Position numbers and translations under genes: made by a program. The notes under the pieces are model-generated. The model was not told where the DNA came from. It did not search any database and saw only the letters and a program-made list of their open reading frames with translations. Positions 47,864 through 57,140 of a DNA stretch of 64,000 nt are shown one piece after another (position 1 is the first letter of the stretch; each line of letters begins with the position of its first letter). Source of the stretch: Frischella japonica (GTDB lineage Bacteria > Pseudomonadota > Gammaproteobacteria > Enterobacterales > Orbaceae); assembly GCF_014489845.1 (NCBI RefSeq), contig NZ_JABURY010000006.1, positions 62,001 to 126,000 of the forward strand. Reading direction: 5' to 3'.

Positions 47864-50131
47864 ATGGTTAGTCAGCCTGGACAATCACATAATAATCATG
47901 TTGAACTCAATGAAAAACGTGAAAGTAAAGAGCATCGCGAGCATGATCATGCACATTGTTGCGATAGTGTGAAACAGCTACCACAACTCGATACTCATTT
48001 AATGATTCCTAATACCACATCAACGCGAGCTGTATATCGAATTCGTAATATGGATTGCCCGACTGAAGAGGCATTAATTCGTAAGAAGCTAGCTAATTTT
48101 CCTGAGATAACGCAACTTGATTTTGATTTAATACAGCGGATTTTAACCATACATCATCAACAGGCTTCGCTATCCGACGTTGAAGCAGCATTGGTCGCAA
48201 TCGATATGTTACCAGAAGCGATTATTCAAACTGATGATCAAAATGTTAAAGAGTTTGCATCAGATATTAACTGGCTTCGGTTAGGCTTAGCTGGTACGAT
48301 GGCTTTGACCGCTGAAGTTGCCCATTTTGCCAATGCACCAGATTGGATAACACTAATTTTGGCGCTTGTTGCTATCATTATTGGTGGATTTGAAACATAT
48401 AAAAAAGGTTGGATTGCGCTTAAGAATTTTAATCTTAATATGAATGCATTGATGTCATTTGCTGTGACCGGTGCGTTGCTTATTGGACAATGGCCGGAAG
48501 CTGCTATGGTAATGGTATTATTCGCCTTAGCTGAAGCTATCGAACAAAAATCAATGGATCGGGCTCGTAATGCTATACAACAATTATTGTGTATTACTCC
48601 TGAACAGGCAACAGTATTGCAAGCTGATGAGCAATGGTTAGCCGTTGATATTAAATCCGTGCCAGTCGGTAGCATCGTTAGAGTAAAACCGGGTGAAAGA
48701 ATTGCTCTAGATGGTGTGATTGTATCAGGCCAATCTACCATTAATCAGGCCGCCATCACTGGAGAAAGTTTACCGGTTGAAAAAGCGATTGGAGATCAAG
48801 TCTATGCCGGTACGATGAATGAATCAGGATCTTTCGAATTTAAAGTAACTGCGATCGCGGCACAGTCTACTATCGCCAGAATTATTAAAGCTGTTGAATC
48901 TGCGCAGGGAAGTAAAGCCAATACTCAGCGTTTTGTCGATATTTTTGCTCGAATTTATACTCCGGTGGTATTTGTCATCGCACTAGCTATCGCTATTATT
49001 CCTCCGTTAATAATGGGAGCGTTATGGTTCGATTGGATTTATAAAGCACTGGTTTTATTAGTCATTGCTTGTCCTTGTGCTTTAGTCATTTCTACGCCAG
49101 TTACAATTGTTAGTGGATTAGCAGCAGCAACACGTTATGGTATCTTAATTAAGGGAGGGATATTTTTAGAACAAGGACGTAAAATATCAATCCTTGCGGT
49201 AGATAAAACGGGAACTTTGACCAATGGTAAACCCGTACAAACAGATTTTGTTAAAATAGGAACATTAACTGAACAAACATGTCGTGAAATTGCAGCAAGT
49301 TTAGCAAATCATTCTGATCATCCTGTATCTAAGGCAATTACTTATGCAGCAGAACAAGATGGTATTGATTTATATAATGTGACTCATTTTGTGGCTGTAT
49401 TGGGTCAGGGTATCAAAGGCATAATTGATGATCAGCAATGGTATTTGGGAAATCATCGTATGGCAATTGAACATGGACTCGATCAACCTGAATTAGCACA
49501 ACAAATTCAATATTTTGAACAACAAGCTAAAACCGTGGTGTTATTAATGAATGATAATACCGTGCAAGCTTTATTTGCTGTAGCGGATACAATTAAACAA
49601 AGTAGCTCTAAAGCAATTAAGCTGATTAAGCAAATGGGCATTAAAACATTAATGTTAACCGGTGATAATACTCTAACTGCAAATATTATTGCCAATGAAA
49701 TTGGCATTGATGAAGTCAAAAGCCATTTATTACCAGAAGATAAATTAACTATAGTTAATGAACTTTTATCGATGGGGGTGGTTGGTATGGTCGGTGATGG
49801 TATTAATGATGCGCCGGCCTTAGCCAAAGCAAATATCGGATTTGCAATGGGATCTATTGGCAGCGATACCGCTATTGAAACGGCTGATGTTGCACTTATG
49901 GATGACGACTTATGTAAAATTCCACAATTTATCCAATTATCCAAAGCCACATCCAGGATATTGATTGAAAATATTGTGTTTGCATTAGTGGTAAAAATGC
50001 TATTTTTTATTTTAACGTTTATGGGGCTGGCAAATATGTGGATGGCGGTGTTTGCCGATATCGGTACCAGTTTGTTAGTGGTTGCGAATGGATTACGATT
50101 ATTAAAAAAACGCTTTGATTTATCTAATTAA
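47864..50131 (+). CDS. zntA: Zn/Cd/Pb-exporting P1B-type ATPase
   Basis: Inner-membrane pump for divalent soft metals; 755 residues. A His/Cys-rich N-terminus (HREHDHAHCC, 24-33) precedes one metal-binding domain whose motif is MDCPTEE (63-69), the single-Cys form seen in proteobacterial CadA/ZntA. The core has the actuator TGES, the metal-channel CPC (C403-C405 in ACPCALVIS), the phosphorylated D447 in DKTGTLT, H486-P487 in SDHPVSKAI, and MVGDGINDAPALA. GAGGT precedes the ATG. Preceded by a MerR-type promoter; a small metal-binding protein gene follows after 149 bases. Confidence 0.96.
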   Translation: MVSQPGQSHNNHVELNEKRESKEHREHDHAHCCDSVKQLPQLDTHLMIPNTTSTRAVYRIRNMDCPTEEALIRKKLANFPEITQLDFDLIQRILTIHHQQASLSDVEAALVAIDMLPEAIIQTDDQNVKEFASDINWLRLGLAGTMALTAEVAHFANAPDWITLILALVAIIIGGFETYKKGWIALKNFNLNMNALMSFAVTGALLIGQWPEAAMVMVLFALAEAIEQKSMDRARNAIQQLLCITPEQATVLQADEQWLAVDIKSVPVGSIVRVKPGERIALDGVIVSGQSTINQAAITGESLPVEKAIGDQVYAGTMNESGSFEFKVTAIAAQSTIARIIKAVESAQGSKANTQRFVDIFARIYTPVVFVIALAIAIIPPLIMGALWFDWIYKALVLLVIACPCALVISTPVTIVSGLAAATRYGILIKGGIFLEQGRKISILAVDKTGTLTNGKPVQTDFVKIGTLTEQTCREIAASLANHSDHPVSKAITYAAEQDGIDLYNVTHFVAVLGQGIKGIIDDQQWYLGNHRMAIEHGLDQPELAQQIQYFEQQAKTVVLLMNDNTVQALFAVADTIKQSSSKAIKLIKQMGIKTLMLTGDNTLTANIIANEIGIDEVKSHLLPEDKLTIVNELLSMGVVGMVGDGINDAPALAKANIGFAMGSIGSDTAIETADVALMDDDLCKIPQFIQLSKATSRILIENIVFALVVKMLFFILTFMGLANMWMAVFADIGTSLLVVANGLRLLKKRFDLSN

Positions 50132-50280
50132 AAGATATGCAAGCTTATCATAAAATAATTAAAATTATTGCTAATATTACAAGTCATTTAGTTACAATAT
50201 ATTGGTAAATTATTTAGAATTATTTTGAAATAGATATAAAATAGCTTTAAATTTAGTAAACGTATTGTAAGAGGTGAAAG

Positions 50281-50481
50281 ATGAAATTAGTTGTGGATAA
50301 TATGAGTTGTCATCATTGTGTGAAAGCGATCACCAAAGCAATTAACAATATTGATTCAAAAGCACAAGTGACTGTCGATCTTGCCCAGAAAGAAGTGACA
50401 ATTGAAGGTGGCACAATTTCGCAGGAAGCCGCAATCAAGGCCATTGATGATGCAGGATATCAGTTTGTTGGAATTCGTTAA
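50281..50481 (+). CDS. CopZ-like heavy-metal-binding (HMA) protein
   Basis: A 66-residue single HMA domain with the metal motif MSCHHC (residues 8-13), a ferredoxin-like fold pattern and C-terminal IDDAGYQF. Such proteins deliver copper, or sometimes zinc, to P-type ATPases. A GAGGTG Shine-Dalgarno precedes the ATG. Its position behind zntA suggests a role in metal traffic to that or another pump, but the CxxC type is usually copper-linked, so the metal remains open. Confidence 0.9.
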   Translation: MKLVVDNMSCHHCVKAITKAINNIDSKAQVTVDLAQKEVTIEGGTISQEAAIKAIDDAGYQFVGIR

Positions 50482-50491
50482 TATCCGAAAA

Positions 50492-50523
50492 AATTATGCT
50501 GATTAGATTTGATCAGCATAATT
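50492..50523 (-). terminator. Terminator between the HMA gene and 50543-50995
   Basis: AATTATGCTGAT (50492-50503) pairs perfectly with ATCAGCATAATT (50512-50523), 8-base loop. On the minus strand it is followed by TTTTTT, so it ends the 50543-50995 gene; it may also slow plus-strand transcription. Confidence 0.75.
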
Positions 50524-50542
50524 GTCAAGTTATAATATTTTG

Positions 50543-50995
50543 TCACTTATGATTTTGTGCTGGTAGCGCTTTATCACAGATTAATTCTTTCGTACTGCTT
50601 AAAAGGCTGTCTTCTTCGAGCGTTTGCCATTCATCTGTTTGCGCAGTATAAATAAGATTACCATTACCAAAATTATTATCGTATATATAGCTTTCTTGTA
50701 ATAGATATTTCGGTTCTTGGCAATTGACGATATACAAATTCGCTTGGGAATTTATAAATATCTTATCTTCCTCAACATAAATAGGTACTAACTCATTAAA
50801 CAACATAATAACTTGCCTTAAATTTTTTTCATTACTATAAGGTGATTGACTGTTTTTGACTATATAAATATCTGTAGTATCGTTTTTACCGACAAATATT
50901 AATTGATCCAAAGAATAAGGAGGGGCAATGTTGAGCTGAGCATATGATGTAAACGAACATATTAATAGCATAATATTTAATATAATTATTTTCAT
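50543..50995 (-). CDS. Unrecognised exported protein, surface-adhesin-E-like pattern
   Basis: 150 residues with a signal peptide (MKIIILNIMLLICSFTSYA, cleavage about residue 19). The mature part has one cysteine pair spaced about 45 residues apart (YIVNCQEPKYLLQES and STKELICDKA) and a tyrosine/asparagine-rich middle. The pattern recalls the small secreted proteins of the surface-adhesin E group, in which a cysteine follows a beta strand and pairs with a C-terminal cysteine, but the match is weak. First of three accessory genes on the minus strand here. Confidence 0.55.
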   Translation of the reverse strand: MKIIILNIMLLICSFTSYAQLNIAPPYSLDQLIFVGKNDTTDIYIVKNSQSPYSNEKNLRQVIMLFNELVPIYVEEDKIFINSQANLYIVNCQEPKYLLQESYIYDNNFGNGNLIYTAQTDEWQTLEEDSLLSSTKELICDKALPAQNHK

Positions 50996-51081
50996 GTTAT
51001 TTTAACCAATTTAAATGTAATTTTGGATGAATTTAACTTAATTCACTAACCGGAAGTTCTCCTAGTAAAGTGCAGTAAAGA

Positions 51082-51642
51082 TCAAATCCTCGTGGGGTAG
51101 TTTTTTTCAATGAGTAAAAATGTTGCTGCGATATTTGAGGACCGTTTGATATCTGATACCTCATTATGATTAGATAACCATTTGTTATTTTTTACTATGA
51201 CAGTGTCACTAGTATAATAATTATTAACTATTTTTTGCCAATTAATCCAGAATAGAGTCTGAGTAATATTGTCAATAAAATGATATGGAATTTCGAATTT
51301 CCTCAAAAAGTATTGTTGGTCTTGATCATTTAAATTCAGTTTTCTATAACAAAGTAAATTTAAATCGTTAAACGCGATCGTTTTTGAAAATTCTTGAATA
51401 CTATAGTTAATTAATGCAAACAAATGAATCATTTCACTAGTAATATTTGTTTGTATAGCATTTGAGTGATTGTGTTCGTAATAGGAATGATAATAATCAG
51501 AAATCAAAGTGGAATAAAATTTATCGTCGCATTGTATAAAATACTCTAATAAATTTTTTATATCTCTGCCATCATCAGGTGAATACACTCTGAGATAAAA
51601 AGGTAGGAAGAAACTTATCAATATCATGCGTTTTTTTTTCAT
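51082..51642 (-). CDS. Unrecognised protein, AT-rich accessory gene
   Basis: 186 residues, rich in N, Y, I and F. The N-terminus (KKKRMILISFFLPFYLRVYS) could be a poor signal anchor or a signal peptide; no other membrane segment is evident. I recognise no family. There is no convincing Shine-Dalgarno before the ATG and the base composition is more AT-rich than in the housekeeping genes, so this may be recently acquired DNA or a gene in decay. It lies 86 bases upstream of the 50543-50995 gene on the same strand. Confidence 0.45.
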   Translation of the reverse strand: MKKKRMILISFFLPFYLRVYSPDDGRDIKNLLEYFIQCDDKFYSTLISDYYHSYYEHNHSNAIQTNITSEMIHLFALINYSIQEFSKTIAFNDLNLLCYRKLNLNDQDQQYFLRKFEIPYHFIDNITQTLFWINWQKIVNNYYTSDTVIVKNNKWLSNHNEVSDIKRSSNIAATFLLIEKNYPTRI

Positions 51643-52088
51643 TTTTTAAGCCATGTTATTGTTATTTATTATAATTATCTTAGTTTATAGCAGGTTGAAA
51701 GTTTGAGCAAACTGATTTATATGGTGAGTAGTAAATTTTGTGATTGTTATGAATCTTTGTGATGTGCAAATTGAGTGTAATTTGATATAAGTCAATTTAA
51801 ATAATGGTTTAACACAAATCAATACATAAAATTATGAACGAATTGCAAATAAAATTTATAAACATTAACTAGTCAAACATCACCATTATCGCATTATAAA
51901 TATCAAGTAATGATTAATGGTTAAGCTAGCAGTTTATTTTGATATAAATAGATGTGGGAACTCATAAATATTTTTATTATGATGTTTTCCATGTTTAAAT
52001 AATTATGTCATGGATTAAAAAAGATTATTAATTTTTTATGTTAATAATCTTTTAATTTATCAATTGTCATATGGATGTTTCATTATGA
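51643..52088. other. 446-base AT-rich gap in the accessory stretch
   Basis: No gene seen on either strand. The only structure is the terminator-like stem at its right end (52019-52053). Confidence 0.5.
52019..52053 (-). terminator. Terminator of the DUF6708-like gene
   Basis: AAAAGATTATTAA (52019-52031) pairs perfectly with TTAATAATCTTTT (52041-52053), 9-base loop. On the minus strand the right arm runs into a T-tract. It is AT-only apart from one pair, so modest strength. Confidence 0.55.
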
Positions 52089-52931
52089 TTAATTTTCAGG
52101 ATAACGTTGTTTGATTGCTGATAAATGTTGCAATGAAATAGCATTAAATGCTTCAATCATCCACTTTGGCCAACCTTGTCCTTCGATATAATGGTATTTG
52201 AAATTATGTTCTTGGTGAGCTTTATAATTTCCATGATTGAGATTAGCTAAATCATGGAAAGACATAAAATTATTGATCCAAAACCATATATCAACATTCT
52301 CTTTTCCAATTCTATCACGGTCTAATATGATATGATCTATTGCTAAACTTGAGTTTGGTTTAAAGACCATTAACACGATACTTTGTCTTCGACCTCTACT
52401 TTCGTATCGCATGACCCCTTGTAAAAGCCGCCAATCATATTCTTTAATCCGTTTTTTAAACGGCAGAAGATAATATAACGGGTTACGCAATAATTTGAAA
52501 TTAAAAAAATAGTTTTCATTGATATAGACTTTTTGCGTTTTACGATTAAAAATAATTGGACATCCGCGTCGACTAAAAATATCCATATATAACCTTGGTA
52601 AAAAGGCCAGATAAAGAAAACAAACAAGACCAAAAATCGTCAAAAATTGAAAAAAGATTTTTCCTTCTTTACCACACTGAAAACCAACATCTTCCTGAAG
52701 GTCAACCTCATACAAAAATTCACAAGCATGTTTTAAAATAAGTAACGCCAATAAACAAATGACAAAGAAGACTATTGATCCAAAAACTTGCCACGTTTTT
52801 TTTATTCGGCGAATAGCACAATAATTGTCATTGACATAAATAATATTTTTTTCTGGACTTGATAAAAGATTGGATCCTTTTTGCAAATCCGCATGCCAAC
52901 AGAACAATTGTGGCTGGTACTTAGATGGCAT
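52089..52931 (-). CDS. DUF6708-like membrane protein
   Basis: 280 residues with two transmembrane helices (about 46-67 and 94-117), then a cytoplasmic domain with PIIFNRKTQKVYINENYFF, KKRIKEYDWRLLQGVM and KENVDIWFWINNFMSF. The order of paired helices followed by an FNRKxxKVY strand and a YDW turn is what I recall for DUF6708 proteins, which are often found near type VI secretion or RHS loci in enterics. No secretion genes are in the window. Function unknown. Minus strand, with its own terminator. Confidence 0.55.
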   Translation of the reverse strand: MPSKYQPQLFCWHADLQKGSNLLSSPEKNIIYVNDNYCAIRRIKKTWQVFGSIVFFVICLLALLILKHACEFLYEVDLQEDVGFQCGKEGKIFFQFLTIFGLVCFLYLAFLPRLYMDIFSRRGCPIIFNRKTQKVYINENYFFNFKLLRNPLYYLLPFKKRIKEYDWRLLQGVMRYESRGRRQSIVLMVFKPNSSLAIDHIILDRDRIGKENVDIWFWINNFMSFHDLANLNHGNYKAHQEHNFKYHYIEGQGWPKWMIEAFNAISLQHLSAIKQRYPEN

Positions 52932-53669
52932 AATCTCTCCTACTGTTGGATATTATTAATTATTGAATAGTTAGAGAATAATAGTGTTAATTAGTATGAT
53001 TAAGCCAATTCACCCTGTTCAATCATGATGAATAGTTAACGGAAAAATTAGGCTACATAGATATTATGCTATTATATTTTTTAAGTCAATTTAACTTATT
53101 GAGTTAAGATTTGTTGCTATTTTTTATAATATGAATTTATTAATTAATAATAAAAAGATACATCTAAAATGCATGCTTTTACGAAATTATACGACTGAAA
53201 AGCAATTATGTTGCAAATAATAACGCTTCATCTATGTTAAAAATGGTGTAGTGGAGTAAGTTTTAGTATGTCTTTGGTTACTATCTTAACTAAATTGGGA
53301 TTTATTAATTATTGTCACGTCAAAAAATAAGTGGATATATTGATCCTGTGATTAAATATTCATTTTATTCTTTAAAGATTGATTGTTATTTGTTTTGCTA
53401 TCATTATTAGACATATATAAATTCTTATCGATTAAAAACGCTAAATCAGTTGGTTTGTAATCATGTAATTTTCGAATTATCAGACTTGTTTATGAATTTT
53501 ATATTATCATCGATTGGATTTTTGGTATCCATTTGTTTATAAAGAAATTATTATCAATAGGCATTGAATTGGATATAGATAACTGGTTCGATAGTTACAG
53601 CAAGTGATTTTATAAGTTAAACATAATAGAATAAAATGATTTAATTCACAGTTAATTTAGGAGTCGAGT
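52932..53669. other. 738-base AT-rich gap without recognisable genes
   Basis: The longest gene-free stretch besides the tRNA region. Only very short frames exist (for example 21 codons including the stop from ATG 53268), none with supporting features. I see no repeat, attachment site or insertion sequence. It may be decayed accessory DNA. Confidence 0.5.
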
Positions 53670-54089
53670 ATGAAAGATCGTTTAAAATGGATTGATGAAT
53701 TTGGTTTTATGGGTGAAACCGCAAGCGGTCACGCTTTAGTCATGGATGGTGGCTTAGAACATGGTGGCCGTAATCGTGGTGCACGTCCTATGGAACTTTT
53801 ACTGCATGGTGCTGCAGGTTGTATGGCATATGATATCATTGCTATTTTAAAAAATGCTAAAGAAGATGTGCGAGATTTATGGATTGATATTGATAAAACT
53901 CAAGCTGAATCTTCACCCAAGGTATATACCGCGATTAATTTTCATATAGTTGTAACAGGCGAAAATGTTAAAAACGAATCAGTAGAACGTGCGATCAAAC
54001 TTGCGTCTGAAAAATATTGCAGTGCTTCTATTATGCTAGGTAAAACAGCTAAAATGAGTTATACCTACGAAATCAGAGAACAAGAATAA
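53670..54089 (+). CDS. yhfA: OsmC-family protein YhfA
   Basis: 139 residues, OsmC/Ohr fold. It matches E. coli YhfA: KWIDEFGFMGETASGHALVMDG, ARPMELLLHGAAGCMAYDII with the first conserved cysteine, and SEKYCSASIMLGKTAKMSYTYE with the second. OsmC relatives are thiol peroxidases for organic hydroperoxides; YhfA's own substrate is unknown. A TAGGAG Shine-Dalgarno precedes ATG 53670. An intrinsic terminator follows. Confidence 0.94.
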   Translation: MKDRLKWIDEFGFMGETASGHALVMDGGLEHGGRNRGARPMELLLHGAAGCMAYDIIAILKNAKEDVRDLWIDIDKTQAESSPKVYTAINFHIVVTGENVKNESVERAIKLASEKYCSASIMLGKTAKMSYTYEIREQE

Positions 54090-54122
54090 ATTAATCATGT
54101 TAGATTAAATTGTTATATATAA

Positions 54123-54158
54123 ATGATAAATTGATCTTAGATGGTTTATCATTTTTTT
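54123..54158 (+). terminator. Intrinsic terminator after yhfA
   Basis: ATGATAAA (54123-54130) pairs with TTTATCAT (54145-54152), followed directly by a run of Ts. Confidence 0.75.
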
Positions 54159-54204
54159 TCTAGAATACTCTCTTACTTGTTTATACTCGTTAAGTGAGAA
54201 TAAT

Positions 54205-55554
54205 ATGCAACAATTAACGAAAAGTATGCAGTTGCGGGATTTAGTAATTCTTGGACTATTGTTTATCGGTCCTACCGCACCAGTTGGTTTATTTGGTGTT
54301 CTTGATGCGATCAGTGATGGAGCAATTGCTTCAGTCTATATTGTATCGACAATGGTCATGGCTTTTACTGCTTTATCGTATGCCAGAATGGCTAACCAGT
54401 TACCACATTCAGGATCTGTGTATGCATACTGCTCAGCGGGTATTCATCCTCATGCTGGTTTTTTAGTCGGATGGTTATTGTTGCTCGATTACCTTTTTAT
54501 TCCAGCTGTTGCTTATTTGTTTAGTGGAATTTCACTTAATGCATTGCTTCCAGATATACCCGTTTGGATCTGGACTTGTTTCGCTGTAATTATTACAACG
54601 CTATTAAATTTAATCGGCTTTAAAAAATCAGCAATTATCACTCTGATCATATTAGTGATTGAAATTATAGTGTTAGCTGCTGTAATTATGACCGGAATAG
54701 CGATTATTTTCATACATGGAATACAACGTGATTGGTTGCATCCATTTATGGGAGGAGAACTATTTAATTGGAATAATTTATTTAGTGCTGTTTCAATCGC
54801 GGTACTGTCCTATTTAGGATTTGATGCGATAGCTACCTTCGCAGAAGAAAATGCAGGGCAGCGTAATTTGGTTAGTAAAGCTATTATTAGTTGTTTAATT
54901 TTAGCCGGTATTTTATTTGTGGTTCAAACGTATATAGGAGCATTATTAAGTCCTTATTCACCGGAATATTTACGCGCTAATCCAAATGTACAGGGAAAAA
55001 TATATTATACTATTGTCAATGAGCAGTTAGGATTATGGTTAGGCTGGTCATTGGGTTTAATGAAAGCTATTGGCGCTGCGTTTGCGGCTATGGTAGGACA
55101 AGCAGCAGCAAGTCGTTTATTATTTAGTATGGGACGTGATAAACGATTACCAGCTTTATTAGCAAAAGTTGGCAAACAAAGTGGTGTTCCAACGATTGCC
55201 ATTTTGATCGCAGCGGGTTTTAATTTATGTCTTGCTGCTTTGGCCGCTAACCATGCTAAAGGTTTACCAACATTGGTATCATTTGTTGATATTGGTGCAA
55301 TTTGTGCATTTATTATGTTACACGTGTCAGTAATTGGCTATTTCAAAATTAAGCAAAAAACCACCGGACTGCGAGCATTATTATTTGATATTGCACTACC
55401 GACAATCGGCATTTTAGTGTTGTTGCCAGTATTATTACACATTGATAATGATGCTAAAATTGTCGGCATTGTCTGGCTGGTGTTAGGTAGCTTGGTATTA
55501 TTTTTTAATCGTCGTCAGGCTAATCTATCTTGGCTTGAATCAACTAACAATTAG
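54205..55554 (+). CDS. APC-family amino acid permease
   Basis: 449 residues with about twelve hydrophobic segments. APC signatures: LRDLVILGLLFIGPTAPVGLFG with the unwound first helix, YARMANQLPHSGSVYAYC in helix 2, and SIAVLSYLGFDAIATFAEEN in helix 6. It resembles the putrescine/amino-acid permease group around PuuP and YjeH, but I cannot name the substrate. It stands alone, between the yhfA terminator and the SOS-box region. Confidence 0.88.
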   Translation: MQQLTKSMQLRDLVILGLLFIGPTAPVGLFGVLDAISDGAIASVYIVSTMVMAFTALSYARMANQLPHSGSVYAYCSAGIHPHAGFLVGWLLLLDYLFIPAVAYLFSGISLNALLPDIPVWIWTCFAVIITTLLNLIGFKKSAIITLIILVIEIIVLAAVIMTGIAIIFIHGIQRDWLHPFMGGELFNWNNLFSAVSIAVLSYLGFDAIATFAEENAGQRNLVSKAIISCLILAGILFVVQTYIGALLSPYSPEYLRANPNVQGKIYYTIVNEQLGLWLGWSLGLMKAIGAAFAAMVGQAAASRLLFSMGRDKRLPALLAKVGKQSGVPTIAILIAAGFNLCLAALAANHAKGLPTLVSFVDIGAICAFIMLHVSVIGYFKIKQKTTGLRALLFDIALPTIGILVLLPVLLHIDNDAKIVGIVWLVLGSLVLFFNRRQANLSWLESTNN

Positions 55555-55831
55555 CAATAATTTTTTTGCAGCTTTTCTAAGTAATTAAGTGGTCAATTTG
55601 TCATATCAAAGCGCCACTTAAATTCTCGTCAAAATATAGTCTAATTGTTTTCTCTTACAAGCAATCAGCCGTTTAGAATCCTAAATGAGTTATATTCAGC
55701 TGAGGTTGTTATAATGATTCACTAAAAAATAGCGATCCTATAATAATCGGTTTATTAATTTAGAAAAAATAATTTTTCAATTTAAGATGTTAATCAGTAA
55801 TTTTTGATGACATATGTTACTTATTAAATTA
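55555..55831. other. Intergenic region before the radical-SAM operon
   Basis: About 300 bases separate the permease and the radical-SAM gene. The left part has an inverted repeat TTAAGTGG (55585-55592) ... CCACTTAA (55614-55621), a possible terminator stem for the permease. The right end holds the SOS-type promoter listed separately. Confidence 0.45.
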
Positions 55832-55851
55832 TACTGTTTAAATATACAGTT
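55807..55851 (+). promoter_or_regulatory. SOS-type promoter: LexA box over the -10
   Basis: The 20-base TACTGTTTAAATATACAGTT (55832-55851) has the CTG-N10-CAG core (55834-55849) of the gammaproteobacterial LexA box, with the flanking TA on the left. It overlaps a promoter with -35 ATGACA (55807-55812), 17-base spacer and -10 TATACT (55830-55835). The gene start is 23 bases downstream of the box. This placement would let LexA block transcription of the radical-SAM operon. Confidence 0.75.
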
Positions 55852-55873
55852 TATTTTTAATTGAAAAATATTC

Positions 55874-57133
55874 ATGAAAGATTCGACGATAAAAAAACTT
55901 GAAATCCTGGCGGAATCAGCAAAATATGATGTATCTTGTGCATCGAGTGGTACTTCACGTAGCAATATCAAGGGTGGTATTGGAAGTGCACATGGTTGGG
56001 GAATTTGTCATAGTTTCACTGGTGATGGGCGCTGTGTTGCATTGTTAAAAATTATGCTGACAAATTTTTGTTTATTTGATTGTGCTTATTGTATTAACCG
56101 TAAGAGTAATGATATTCCACGCGCAGCTTTTTCACCCAAAGAATTAACGGAATTAACGATTGAATTTTATCGGCGTAACTATATTGAAGGGTTATTTTTG
56201 AGTTCTGGGATTATAAAAAATCCTGATCATACTATGGAAAGAATGTTACGGGTGATTAAGGATTTACGAACTGTTCACCATTTTAATGGTTATATTCATA
56301 TGAAAACGATACCTGGTGCCAGTCGTGAATTAGTTTATCAAGCCGGATTATATGCTGACCGTTTAAGTGTCAATTTAGAAATCCCGACCGAAGCTAATCT
56401 TAAACGTTTAGCACCAGATAAAGATCATCAAAGTATTTATTCACCAATGAGACATATTCAACAACATTTATTGGAAAATAAAGAAGAGCGTAAAAAATAT
56501 CGTCATGCGCCAAAATTTGCTGCCGCTGGACAAAGCACGCAAATTATAGTTGGTGCTACGGATGAGTCTGATAAGCAGATTTTAGAGCTTAGTTCAAAAC
56601 TTTATAAACGACCTAGTATGAAGCGCGTCTACTATTCTGGTTTTATACCGGTCAATAGCTATGATAAACGTTTACCCGTTGTACAAGATGTGCCACGTAA
56701 GCGAGAAAATCGTCTCTATCAAGCTGATTGGTTATTGCGTTTTTATCAATTTGAAGTCAATGAAATCGTTAATGATGATTATCAGGAGCTTGATTTAGAT
56801 ATGGACCCAAAATTAGCTTGGGCAATTAGGAATCCGCAATTTTTTCCGGTAGATATAAACCGCGCCAGCTATGAGAAGATATTACGGGTTCCAGGAATTG
56901 GCCTAAAATCGGCAAAATTAATCGTTACTGCCCGCCAACATGGGCGGTTGAATATTGATGCTTTGAAAAGGATCGGAGTGGTACTAAAACGAGCTCAATT
57001 TTTTATTATTTGTGCAGGAATGCGAACATTTAAGATGCAAGAAGCATCAGCTGATTATATTCGATTATCATTACAAGAGCCGATACCATTAATTGAAACG
57101 GCTCAACCGCAACAGTTAACGATGCTTTTATAG
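55874..57133 (+). CDS. Putative DNA modification/repair radical-SAM protein (TIGR03916)
   Basis: 419 residues. The radical-SAM 4Fe-4S motif is CLFDCAYC (C66, C70, C73), preceded by the family-typical SCASSGTSRSN and GICHSFTGDGRCVALLKIMLTN, the latter with two more cysteines (C45, C54). IHMKTIPGASRELV and DRLSVNLEIPTEANLKRLAPDK lie in the barrel. A helix-hairpin-helix DNA-binding motif (VPGIGLKSAK, 339-348) is near the C-terminus. The family is known only as a partner of TIGR03915/DUF4130 proteins, often fused to or near uracil-DNA glycosylase; the reaction is unknown. The start ATG has no clear Shine-Dalgarno. Preceded by a LexA box and followed 7 bases later by its partner. Confidence 0.92.
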   Translation: MKDSTIKKLEILAESAKYDVSCASSGTSRSNIKGGIGSAHGWGICHSFTGDGRCVALLKIMLTNFCLFDCAYCINRKSNDIPRAAFSPKELTELTIEFYRRNYIEGLFLSSGIIKNPDHTMERMLRVIKDLRTVHHFNGYIHMKTIPGASRELVYQAGLYADRLSVNLEIPTEANLKRLAPDKDHQSIYSPMRHIQQHLLENKEERKKYRHAPKFAAAGQSTQIIVGATDESDKQILELSSKLYKRPSMKRVYYSGFIPVNSYDKRLPVVQDVPRKRENRLYQADWLLRFYQFEVNEIVNDDYQELDLDMDPKLAWAIRNPQFFPVDINRASYEKILRVPGIGLKSAKLIVTARQHGRLNIDALKRIGVVLKRAQFFIICAGMRTFKMQEASADYIRLSLQEPIPLIETAQPQQLTMLL

Positions 57134-57140
57134 GAATAGT

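Noticed and set aside
53268-53330. 20-residue frame starting MSLVTILTKLGF in the 738-base gap
   Set aside because: A purine stretch precedes it, but it is too short and has no conserved feature; chance is the simpler explanation in this AT-rich gap.
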